Source: an uncultured Eubacteriales bacterium (GTDB taxonomy: Bacteria > Bacillota > Clostridia > Oscillospirales > CAG-272). From it: a stretch of 7,676 nucleotides of DNA. This document shows, in pieces, positions 1 to 6,616 of this stretch (positions are counted from its first letter, which is position 1; each line of letters starts with the position of its first letter). The stretch spans positions 1-7,676 of the forward strand of contig CAKRSS010000076.1 of NCBI GenBank assembly GCA_934401725.1, read 5' to 3'. The translations under genes and the position numbers were made by a program. The notes below the pieces were generated by a model, which worked only from the letters and a program-made list of their open reading frames with translations, was not told the DNA's origin and did no database searches.

Positions 1-92
1 TAGCCCTCTCTGGGGCGACTCTTTTGGTACTTTTCTGCTCGCGGCAGAAAAGTACACTTCTCCACCGTCGGTGGCCTCCACGGCGTGCGCCT
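1..92 (+). repeat. Left outer inverted-repeat arm (hairpin module C plus module A)
   Basis: Positions 12-85 are identical, base for base, to the reverse complement of 6898-6971 (74 bp). The outer 11 bases (1-11) still match 6972-6982 at 9 of 11 positions, so the arm probably continues past the window edge. Inside it lies a perfect 12-bp stem, GTACTTTTCTGC at 27-38 pairing with 44-55, around a TCGCG loop (here called module C). Module A follows (53-92, 40 bp) and contains the dyad CCACCG-T-CGGTGG. Open frames through this stretch read repeat sequence and are not genes. Whether the arm is a mobile-element end or a scattered intergenic repeat cannot be told from one copy pair. Confidence 0.9.
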
Positions 93-540
93 GCCAAGGC
101 TAAAGAACTTATTTTCCAAAAATCGCTTCCCGCCGACGTCCCGGCGAGGCCTTGCCAAGGCCAAAGAACTTATTTTCCAAAAATCGCTTCCCGCCGACGT
201 CCCGGCGAGGCCTTGCCAAGGCCAAAGAACTTATTTTAAAAAACGCTTCCCGCCGACGTCCCGGCGAGGCCTTGCCAAAGCTAAAGAACTTATTTTAAAA
301 AACGCTTCCCGCCGACGTCCCGGCGAGTACACTTCTCCACCGTCGGTGGCCTCCACGGCGTGCGCCTGCCAAGGCCAAAGAACTTATTTTCCAAAAATCG
401 CTTCCCGCCGACGTCCCGGCGAGAGCCCGCCAAAGCTAAAGAACTTATTTTAAAAAACGCTTCCCGCCGACGTCCCGGCGAGTCCCCGCCAAGGCTAAAG
501 AACTATTTATAAAAAACGGTCCCCGCCGAACGTATCGGCG
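93..540 (+). repeat. Tandem array of seven ~55-bp module-B units with 5-bp spacers
   Basis: Seven units start with GCCAAGGC or GCCAAAGC at 93, 154, 215, 274, 368, 429 and 488. Each contains AAAGAACT followed by an AT-rich stretch, then CGCTTCCCGCCG and a short hairpin. Spacing is 61 or 59 bp. It widens to 94 bp where a second exact copy of the 40-bp module A (328-367) sits between units 4 and 5. There are two subtypes: units 1, 2 and 5 read TTTTCCAAAAATCG in the middle, while units 3, 4 and 6 read TTTTAAAAAACG and are 2 bp shorter. Spacers are GCCTT (three times), AGCCC and TCCCC. Unit 7 has diverged but keeps the hairpin. The units are neither CRISPR-like (no long unique spacers) nor coding. 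Confidence 0.93.
328..367 (+). repeat. Second left copy of module A
   Basis: This 40-bp block is identical to 53-92 and interrupts the tandem module-B array exactly at a unit boundary, directly after CGGCGAG. Three more copies lie in reverse orientation at 6638-6677, 6797-6836 and 6891-6930. It contains the dyad CCACCG-T-CGGTGG. Its exact placement between B units shows that A and B are separate modules that can be joined in different orders. Confidence 0.92.
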
Positions 541-560
541 TCCCCCCGCCCCCCCACGGG

Positions 561-604
561 GCATAAAACCAACTTTTTCGCATAAGGGCATATGCCAATA
601 CGCC
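561..604 (+). repeat. Shared leader block (module D) just upstream of the first gene
   Basis: This block matches the reverse complement of about 6750-6792 with only scattered differences. Shared pieces in order are TAAAAC, AACTTTT, CGCATA, GGCATATG and CAATACGCC. On the left copy GGCATATGCC (587-596) is a perfect 10-bp palindrome. The block ends five bases before the AAAGGAG (609-615) of the oxidoreductase gene, so it must form part of that gene's promoter or 5' untranslated region. A C-rich run with a small CCCC-CAC-GGGG hairpin (551-561) lies just before it. No clear -35/-10 pair was recognised. Confidence 0.75.
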
Positions 605-620
605 CTCCAAAGGAGAAAAA

Positions 621-2486
621 ATGAAAATTAATACCGATCATCAGTACCATGTCGAGCACCACGCCGACCTTTGCGTCGTCGGCGGCGGGCTTTCCGGCAT
701 GTTCACCGCCATCGCGGCGGCAAGACACGGCGCGCAGGTCGTCCTCATGCAGGACAGACCTGTCCTCGGCGGAAACTGCTCGTCCGAGATCCGTATGTGG
801 ATCCGCGGCGCGACCGGCTCCAAGGACATGAAGACCTTCGCCTGCAACCGCGAAACCGGACTCATCTCCGAGCTCGAGGAGGAGAATATCTTCGTCAACC
901 CTAACCTCACCTACTCGCTCTGGGACGCTACCATGTGGGACATGGTCAAGTCCGAGAAGAATATCACGCTGCTGCTCAACTGCTCCTGCGCCGACGCCGA
1001 AATGAAGGACGGCTACGTCAGCTGCATCCACGGCTGGCAGCTCACCACCTACACCTGGCACACCGTCTACGCCAAGTACTTCGCCGATTGCTCCGGCGAC
1101 TCTATCCTCGCACCCGTCACCGGCTCGCGCTACCGCGTCGGCCGCGAGGGCAACGACGAGTATAACGAGACCATCGGCCCCGTCAAGGCCGACTCCAAGA
1201 CCATGGGCATGTCCTGCCTGCTCCAGGCGCGCGAGACTGACCACCCCGTCAGGTTCGTCGCGCCCAAGTGGGCGAACGTCTATCTGCGCGACGAGGACTT
1301 CGACTACGTCCCCGCCCTCGCACGCGAGGAGTTTTCGCACTGCTCCGCCGATGCACGCGCCCACGCAACCAAGCTGCGCCGGACGCATACCCCCGGAACC
1401 TCGGGCACCAACTTCTGGTGGATCGAGCTCGGCGGCGAGAACGACACCATCCGCGACACCGAACAGCTGCGTGACGAGCTGGTCAAAACCGCCTACGGCA
1501 TCTGGGATCACATCAAAAACCACGGCGACCACGGTGCCGAGAACTGGGAGCTCGAGTGGGTCGGCTTCCTGCCCGGCAAACGCGAGAGCCGCCGCTACGT
1601 CGGAAGATACGTGCTGACACAGCACGATGTCGAAAATGAAGGCCGCTTCCCCGACCTCGTCGCCTACGGCGGCTGGCCCATGGACGACCATAACCCCGCC
1701 GGCTTCCGCGCTATCGTCGCCGAGCCGCCCTCCCTGCTGCACCCCACCCCCTCGCCCTACGGCATCCCGCTGCGCTCGCTCTACTCGGGCGACATCCCCA
1801 ACCTGCTCTTTGCCGGACGTAACCTCAGCGCAACGCACGCCGCTATGTCGTCCACGCGCGTCATGGCTACCTGCGCGCTGCTCGGTCAGGCGCTCGGCAC
1901 GGCCGCCGCGATGTGCGTAAAGGAAAACATCAACATGGACACCCTCGTCGAGACCCGCATCGAGGCGCTGCGCACCGAGCTGCGTGAGGACGGCTGCTGG
2001 CTGCCCTTCTCGAGCCGCGCCATTCCCGAGCTCAGCCGCGAGGCCAAGCTCAATATCTCCGACGCCGACCGCGCCCTGCTCTTCAACGGCCTCGAGCGCC
2101 CGGATAAGGACGAGACCGTCAACTTCATCACGCTGCCCGTCGGCGGCGAGCTCACATTCGAGTGGGACACGCCCCGCGCGCTGTCCGAGCTGCGCATAAT
2201 GTTCGACCTCGATTTCGGACATATGAGCGTCTCGCCCAACAAGAAAATGCGCGTCTTCGCGCAGAAATGCTGCACCGGACTTGACTTCGAGCCCGTGAAG
2301 GTCGCCGCGACGCTGGTCAAGAGCCTGCGCGTCGAGGCTGACGGCCGCGAGATTTTCGCCGCCTCCGACCTGCACCACTCGCTCTTCCGCCTGCCGCTCG
2401 ACGTCACCGCGTCACGGCTCACCATTCACTTCGACGAGACCTGGGGCGCTGAGAACGTCCACCTGTTCTCCTGCGACGTGAAGTAA
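621..2486 (+). CDS. FAD-dependent oxidoreductase (FAD_oxidored family)
   Basis: A 621-residue cytoplasmic flavoprotein expected to oxidise or reduce a small organic substrate using bound FAD; the substrate is unknown. The N-terminal Rossmann motif GGGLSG is at residues 21-26, followed by VLMQDRPVLGGN (41-52), where Gln-Asp occupies the site that is often Glu at the end of the second strand. Other family-like stretches are FADCSGDS (154-161), WWIELGGE (266-273), GKRESRR (319-325) and the C-terminal FAD-binding segment AGRNLSATHAAMSSTRVMA (398-416) followed by GQALGTAAA. Residues after about 470 form an extra beta-rich tail, possibly a galactose-binding-like domain. AAAGGAG at 609-615 sits five bases before the ATG and fixes the start. 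It is first in the operon, and no signal peptide is seen. Similar flavoproteins often sit in carbohydrate-use loci. The family call is firm; the reaction is not known. Confidence 0.9.
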   Translation: MKINTDHQYHVEHHADLCVVGGGLSGMFTAIAAARHGAQVVLMQDRPVLGGNCSSEIRMWIRGATGSKDMKTFACNRETGLISELEEENIFVNPNLTYSLWDATMWDMVKSEKNITLLLNCSCADAEMKDGYVSCIHGWQLTTYTWHTVYAKYFADCSGDSILAPVTGSRYRVGREGNDEYNETIGPVKADSKTMGMSCLLQARETDHPVRFVAPKWANVYLRDEDFDYVPALAREEFSHCSADARAHATKLRRTHTPGTSGTNFWWIELGGENDTIRDTEQLRDELVKTAYGIWDHIKNHGDHGAENWELEWVGFLPGKRESRRYVGRYVLTQHDVENEGRFPDLVAYGGWPMDDHNPAGFRAIVAEPPSLLHPTPSPYGIPLRSLYSGDIPNLLFAGRNLSATHAAMSSTRVMATCALLGQALGTAAAMCVKENINMDTLVETRIEALRTELREDGCWLPFSSRAIPELSREAKLNISDADRALLFNGLERPDKDETVNFITLPVGGELTFEWDTPRALSELRIMFDLDFGHMSVSPNKKMRVFAQKCCTGLDFEPVKVAATLVKSLRVEADGREIFAASDLHHSLFRLPLDVTASRLTIHFDETWGAENVHLFSCDVK

Positions 2487-2493
2487 TACCGTT

Positions 2494-2544
2494 CTGCGTA
2501 ACAAACGTTACTGCGTAACAAACGTTACTGCGCAACAAGCGCAA
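2494..2544 (+). repeat. Three tandem 17-bp repeats between genes 1 and 2
   Basis: CTGCGTAACAAACGTTA occurs twice without a gap (2494-2510, 2511-2527). A third, diverged copy, CTGCGCAACAAGCGCAA, follows at 2528-2544. Each of the first two can form GTAAC-AAAC-GTTAC across its boundary with the next copy. The third forms TGCGC-AACAA-GCGCA instead. The array ends five bases before the AAGGAG (2549-2554) of the next gene. It has no T-run, so it is not a standard terminator. Confidence 0.88.
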
Positions 2545-2560
2545 CCACAAGGAGAAAAAT

Positions 2561-3433
2561 ATGCGTATATCAACTATGACCAACCTCTGCTACACCCCGC
2601 ATGAGGACGGCCGCACCTTTATACACGCCCTGCGCCTCGCACATGAGGCCGGGTACCGCGTCATGGACTTCAACATGTGCGCCCTTCAGCGCGGTGAGAC
2701 AGAGCTCGCCGGTGAGGGCTGGCAGCCCTACGTCTACGAGATTGCCGACGAGGCCGCGCGCCTCGGCATCGACTTCTCGCAGTCGCACCTGCCCTACCCC
2801 AAGGCGTCGGTTCGCCGCAAGAGCAACACCGACCCCGGCTGCGAGCGCAACGAATTCTTTGTCAAAATGACGGAGCGCGCCATCGCCATCAGCGCCATGC
2901 TCGGCGTTCGGTGGGCGGTTGTCCACCCCGTTCAGCGCGGCATCGACGTCAACGCCGAGGACGACCTGCGCTACAACCACGAAATCTACGACAACTACCT
3001 TGATACCGCCTCGAAGTCCGGCGTCGGCTTCGCCTTCGAGAACATGGCGGACGTCGACGGACGCCGCCGCTACGGTGCCACGGCCGAGGATCTCAACGCC
3101 ATCGTCGCCTCCTACAACAGCTCCGCAGCCGGTATCTGCTGGGATTTCGGCCACGCACACCGCACTCTCGCCGACCAGTGCCCCGCGCTGCGCTCGGTCG
3201 CGCACGCCCTGCGCGCCACCCACCTCGACGACAACCTCGGCAAGGACGACCTGCACACCATCCCCTACTTCGGGACGATAAAGTGGGCAGAGGTCATGAA
3301 GGTGCTGCGCGAGGAGGGCTATGAGGGCGACCTCACCTACGAGCTGAGCATCTACCGCCGTATGCCCGAGGAGCTTATGCTCCCCACGGTCGAGTACGCG
3401 CGCCGCGTCGGCGAATATCTGCTGACGCTCTGA
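2561..3433 (+). CDS. Sugar phosphate isomerase/epimerase-like TIM-barrel protein
   Basis: A 290-residue protein of the xylose-isomerase-like TIM-barrel superfamily (AP-endonuclease-2 fold). Members isomerise, epimerise or cleave sugars and related acids, usually with a divalent metal. Candidate metal and active-site residues fall where the fold places them: His76 (QSHLP), His122 (VVHP), Glu160 (FEN), Asp195 and His198 (WDFGH), His221 and Asp223 (HLDDN), His232 (LHTIPYFG) and Glu261 (YEL). Length is normal for the family and there is no signal peptide, so it is cytoplasmic. AAGGAG at 2549-2554 sits six bases before the ATG. It follows the flavoprotein by 74 bp, which suggests the two enzymes act on the same metabolite. 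A DNA-repair role (endonuclease IV) is unlikely given the neighbours. The exact substrate cannot be assigned. Confidence 0.9.
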   Translation: MRISTMTNLCYTPHEDGRTFIHALRLAHEAGYRVMDFNMCALQRGETELAGEGWQPYVYEIADEAARLGIDFSQSHLPYPKASVRRKSNTDPGCERNEFFVKMTERAIAISAMLGVRWAVVHPVQRGIDVNAEDDLRYNHEIYDNYLDTASKSGVGFAFENMADVDGRRRYGATAEDLNAIVASYNSSAAGICWDFGHAHRTLADQCPALRSVAHALRATHLDDNLGKDDLHTIPYFGTIKWAEVMKVLREEGYEGDLTYELSIYRRMPEELMLPTVEYARRVGEYLLTL

Positions 3434-3454
3434 AACCATCGTCTCCCTAAGGTA

Positions 3455-3476
3455 TCGCCGCGACGATATGCGGCGG
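3455..3476 (+). other. GC-rich hairpin in the leader of the solute-binding-protein gene
   Basis: CGCCGC (3456-3461) pairs with GCGGCG (3470-3475) around an eight-base loop, with a possible extra T-G pair outside. It lies in the 71-bp gap, 15 bases before the AAAGGAG of the next gene. What follows is A-rich rather than a T-run, so it does not look like an intrinsic terminator. It could stabilise or separate the downstream part of the mRNA, but that is only a possibility. Confidence 0.5.
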
Positions 3477-3504
3477 CCTAAAAACTATAAAAAGGAGTAA
3501 GGCC

Positions 3505-5022
3505 ATGTCCAAAAAAATTCTGATTATCGCTGTGGTGGCCACGGTTCTTATCGTGCTTCTGACTGTTTTCGCAGTCATAGCCCCCGGCAGCCGCGACGAT
3601 AACCCCAATCCCGCCGGCACAACACCGACCCCCGCCGGCGACACCACACCCGGCGCATCCGGCGACGGCGACACAACCACCGACCCCGGCTCCGGAATCC
3701 CGGATACCGTCAATTTCGGCAACCGTGAGATCACTTTCTTCATCTGGAGCGACCACACCATGCTCGAGTTCTACTCCGATGACATCTCCGGCAACACCAT
3801 CGGCGACGAGATCCACGAGCGCAATGCGCAGGTCGAGGATCAGCTCGGCGTCAAGCTGAAGTACGTCGAGGAGCGCGGCGATTCCAGTCACATGAACGAC
3901 TTCATCAAGAAGGCCGAGACCGACCTCACCAGCGGCGAGTGCGCCTACGACATCATCGGCGGCTACAGCCGCACCGCGCCCGCAATGGCGCTGTCCGGCC
4001 GTCTGCTCGACCTCACCGAGACCGAGTACCTCGACTTCGACCGCCCCTGGTGGCCCGATACGCTCATCAACGAGTGTATGGTCAACAACAAGCTGTACTT
4101 CTGCTCGGGCGACATCTCGACCAACCTGCTCTGGATGATGTCCGCGACCTTCTTCAACAAGGAGCTCATCGCGCAGTACAGCCTTGAAAACCCCTACGAC
4201 CTCGTCAAGAACAACCAGTGGACGATTGACAAGATGATGGAAATGTGCGCAGGCCGCTACAACGACGCTGACGGCGCAGGCACCAAGGACGAGGGCGACA
4301 GCTACGGCTTCGCGCTTTACAGCCTCAACCTCGACGCCTTCTTCAACGGCGCGGGCTTCACCGCGCTGCGCAAGGACAACAACGACAACATCACCATCTC
4401 CCCCGACATGTCCGACCAGCGCCTCTACGACCTGATCGACAAGCTCGGCTCCTTCGTCAACAGCGAGGACGTCTTCAATAAGGACTCCACCGGCGTCCGC
4501 GACATTTTCTTCGAGCAGCGCGCACTGTTCACCACCGACCGCTGCTTCATCGTTGCCGGTAAGGACAACGGCTCCGAGGCCAAGATCGAGTTTGAGTACG
4601 GCATCGTGCCGCAGCCCAAGCTGTCGGCTGACCAGGCGAATTACAGCACCAACGTCGGCCATCCCTTCACCATGTACGCCATCTCTGCCGGTGTCAAGGG
4701 CGACGACAACATCGACGCCTGCTCCGCAACGCTCGAAATGCTGGCCTACGAGAGCTACAAGCGCGTGACTCCCGCCGTGTTTGAGTCCGCCATGAAGATC
4801 AAGTACGCAAGCGACGAGACCACCACCGAAATGTACGACATACTGCGCGGAACCGTCGTCTTCGACCTCGGCCGCCTCTACTCGAGCCAGATCGGCGACG
4901 TCTACAAGACCATCCGCGGACAGATCAACAACAATTCCAAGACATTCGCATCCCAGTACAGAGTCACAGCCAAGATGATGGAGGCCGGTATCAAGACGAT
5001 TTCGGCCGCATTCGAGGACTAA
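3505..5022 (+). CDS. Extracellular solute-binding protein, N-terminally membrane-anchored
   Basis: A 505-residue exported protein resembling family-1 extracellular solute-binding proteins (sugar ABC transporter type), which capture a ligand outside the membrane. Residues 3-4 are Lys-Lys, followed by one hydrophobic helix (5-27). Then comes a Pro/Thr/Gly/Asp-rich linker (about 28-68) and the binding domain from about residue 70. Typical pieces are ITFFIWSD (76-83), DEIHERNAQVEDQLGVKL (101-118), FFNKELI (216-222) and an NNQWTIDKMMEM segment (237-248). There is no lipobox cysteine after the helix, unlike most Gram-positive binding proteins, and Pro follows the best Ala, so an uncleaved membrane anchor is likely. 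AAAGGAG at 3491-3497 supports the start. No permease or ATPase gene is in the window. Family confidence is good; the ligand is unknown, though the neighbours suggest a carbohydrate. Confidence 0.82.
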   Translation: MSKKILIIAVVATVLIVLLTVFAVIAPGSRDDNPNPAGTTPTPAGDTTPGASGDGDTTTDPGSGIPDTVNFGNREITFFIWSDHTMLEFYSDDISGNTIGDEIHERNAQVEDQLGVKLKYVEERGDSSHMNDFIKKAETDLTSGECAYDIIGGYSRTAPAMALSGRLLDLTETEYLDFDRPWWPDTLINECMVNNKLYFCSGDISTNLLWMMSATFFNKELIAQYSLENPYDLVKNNQWTIDKMMEMCAGRYNDADGAGTKDEGDSYGFALYSLNLDAFFNGAGFTALRKDNNDNITISPDMSDQRLYDLIDKLGSFVNSEDVFNKDSTGVRDIFFEQRALFTTDRCFIVAGKDNGSEAKIEFEYGIVPQPKLSADQANYSTNVGHPFTMYAISAGVKGDDNIDACSATLEMLAYESYKRVTPAVFESAMKIKYASDETTTEMYDILRGTVVFDLGRLYSSQIGDVYKTIRGQINNNSKTFASQYRVTAKMMEAGIKTISAAFED

Positions 5023-5035
5023 CGGAGGAAAAACA

Positions 5036-6553
5036 ATGAGAAAATACATATCACTGCTCCTGACGGCACTTCTTGTGCTTTCAATGATGACATTTATGAG
5101 CGTCTCCGCCTCCGCGGCGTGGGACGGCAGCATTTCCGTCGACTTCGCGGGCGGCAACGGCACCGAGGCGTCTCCCTTTGAGATTGCGTCGGCGCAGGAT
5201 CTTGCGCTCGTTGCCAAAAAGGTCAACGAGGAGGGAATCGAGTTTGAGGGGCAGTACCTCAAGCTGACGACCGACATCGACCTCGGCGGCACCCCCTGGA
5301 TTGCCATCGGCAACCGTGCAAACGGTTCGATAGCCGTCTTCAAGGGCACCTTTGACGGCGACAACCACACCATTTCCGGTCTCAACATCGACGACGTAAA
5401 CACCGACACGGGTCTCTTCGGCCGTGTCAGCGGCGCGACCATCAAGAACCTGACCGTCACCGGCGACAAGGTCGCGGGCGCGAAGTACGCCGGCGTTATC
5501 GCAGGCTACGCCATCAACGGCAGCACCATTTATAACTGTCACTCGGCCGTCAAGACTGTCCAGGGCGCTACCGCGGGCGGTATCGTCGGACGCGTTCAGG
5601 CCGCAGGTGCGGACGGCAGCTTCAACGTCATCAAGGGCTGCACCTCCAGCTCCGAGATCGTTCTGCTCGCGAGCAAGGACGTTTTCGGCGGCGGCATCGT
5701 CGGCGCGGCGGGTGCTACCGAGATCAGCTGGTGCATCAACACCGGTAACGTCAAGAGCGAGGTCGGTTCCACCAACCTGCTGACTGCGGGCGGTATTCTC
5801 GGCGTTCAGGGCGCGAGCAGCATGACCTCCAACGTCCGCAACTGCTACTCAACCGGCGACGTTACGCTGCTTTCCACCGTTGACGCGACCTACGCGGGCG
5901 GCATCATCGGCCGTGCGGCGCACATCACCGCCGAGACATTCCTCCAGAACTGCTTCTCGACCGGTCACGCCATCGTCAAGGACGAGAACGGCGTCGCTGT
6001 TGACGGCAAGTACGGCAGTCTTATCGGCCACATCCGTTACGTGCTGTTTGTTTCCAACTGCTACACCAGCATTCCCGTCTCCGAGTGTCCCGAGGTCGGC
6101 TCCGACCCCAACGCCTGCATCGAGAACGGCAACATCACCATTATCACCGAGGCGCAGATGAAGGGCAAGGACGCCGTCGCCAACATGAAGCTGGGTTCCG
6201 GCTGGGTTGCTGACGCTGCGGGCTTCCCGACCATCGACCTCTCCGCCGCCAAGGACCCGGAGACACCCCCCGAGCCTGAGGTCACGACTCCCGACCCCTC
6301 CGTGACGACTGCCCCCGCTCCCACGACGACTACCCCCGAGCCCGAGGTTACAACTCCCGAGCCCGAGGTCACGACGCCCACCCCCACCGGCACGACGGCT
6401 ACTCCGTCCGACACGACGCCGGGCGGCAACACCCCATCCGACCCTGAGAAGTCCGGCCCCAACGTGTTTGTCATACTGATAATTGTTGTGGTAGTGCTTG
6501 CCGCAGGCGCGATTGTGGTTGTTGTTGTGATGGACAAGAAGAAAAAGAAGTAA
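5036..6553 (+). CDS. Secreted GLUG-repeat surface protein with C-terminal membrane anchor
   Basis: A 505-residue protein predicted to sit on the outer face of the membrane. Residues 1-27 form a signal peptide with a likely cut after SASA. The mature part begins AWDGS and has the FAGGNGTEASPFEI opening (37-50) common in GLUG proteins. Seven GLUG-type motifs follow, at 125-129, 152-157, 181-185, 218-223, 251-256, 287-292 and 327-331. Between many of them are NC/GC/WC cysteines (168, 202, 233, 270, 306, 342). These repeats are expected to stack as a beta-helix-like rod. Residues about 407-475 are a Thr/Pro/Glu linker with tandem TTPEPEV units. A transmembrane helix (477-499) and a five-lysine tail end the protein; there is no LPXTG sortase signal. 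GGAGG (5024-5028) lies 13 bp or less after the previous stop, so translation is probably coupled. Adhesion or glycan binding is plausible but unproven. Confidence 0.87.
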   Translation: MRKYISLLLTALLVLSMMTFMSVSASAAWDGSISVDFAGGNGTEASPFEIASAQDLALVAKKVNEEGIEFEGQYLKLTTDIDLGGTPWIAIGNRANGSIAVFKGTFDGDNHTISGLNIDDVNTDTGLFGRVSGATIKNLTVTGDKVAGAKYAGVIAGYAINGSTIYNCHSAVKTVQGATAGGIVGRVQAAGADGSFNVIKGCTSSSEIVLLASKDVFGGGIVGAAGATEISWCINTGNVKSEVGSTNLLTAGGILGVQGASSMTSNVRNCYSTGDVTLLSTVDATYAGGIIGRAAHITAETFLQNCFSTGHAIVKDENGVAVDGKYGSLIGHIRYVLFVSNCYTSIPVSECPEVGSDPNACIENGNITIITEAQMKGKDAVANMKLGSGWVADAAGFPTIDLSAAKDPETPPEPEVTTPDPSVTTAPAPTTTTPEPEVTTPEPEVTTPTPTGTTATPSDTTPGGNTPSDPEKSGPNVFVILIIVVVVLAAGAIVVVVVMDKKKKK

Positions 6554-6574
6554 TATTACCACATAATAATTTTT

Positions 6575-6612
6575 GCGGTTCCCACCGGTACGTCCGGTGG
6601 GGCCGCTTTTTT
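6575..6612 (+). terminator. Intrinsic terminator of the four-gene operon
   Basis: GCGGT (6575-6579) and CCCACCGG (6581-6588) pair with CCGGTGGG (6594-6601) and GCCGC (6602-6606). This leaves one bulged T at 6580 and a five-base TACGT loop. Six T residues follow at 6607-6612. It lies 21 bp after the stop of the GLUG gene, which is the expected place for the 3' end of the operon. The inverted repeat mosaic begins only four bases after the T-run. Confidence 0.92.
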
Positions 6613-6616
6613 GATG

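Noticed and set aside
24..453. Overlapping + strand frames rich in AKAKELI/FPPTSRRG repeats
   Set aside because: These are translations of the tandem intergenic repeat units. The 59/61-bp unit spacing is not a multiple of three, so the frame shifts between units.
93..540. CRISPR array
   Set aside because: The repeated unit fills almost the whole period and the spacers are 5 bases and mostly alike. There is no unique spacer of 25-40 bases.
507..2378. Long minus-strand open frame of 623 codons
   Set aside because: It lies wholly opposite the FAD oxidoreductase gene, which has clear motifs and a ribosome binding site. The product is Val/Gly/Asp-rich with no motif, typical of the antisense of GC-rich codons.
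3480..3497. TATAAA-like promoter before the solute-binding-protein gene
   Set aside because: TATAAA at 3486-3491 abuts the ribosome binding site, leaving no room for a transcription start, and no -35 element was seen.
3478..5469. Long minus-strand open frame of 663 codons
   Set aside because: It overlaps two well-supported + strand genes on the opposite strand. It shows the same low-complexity antisense composition and no start signal.
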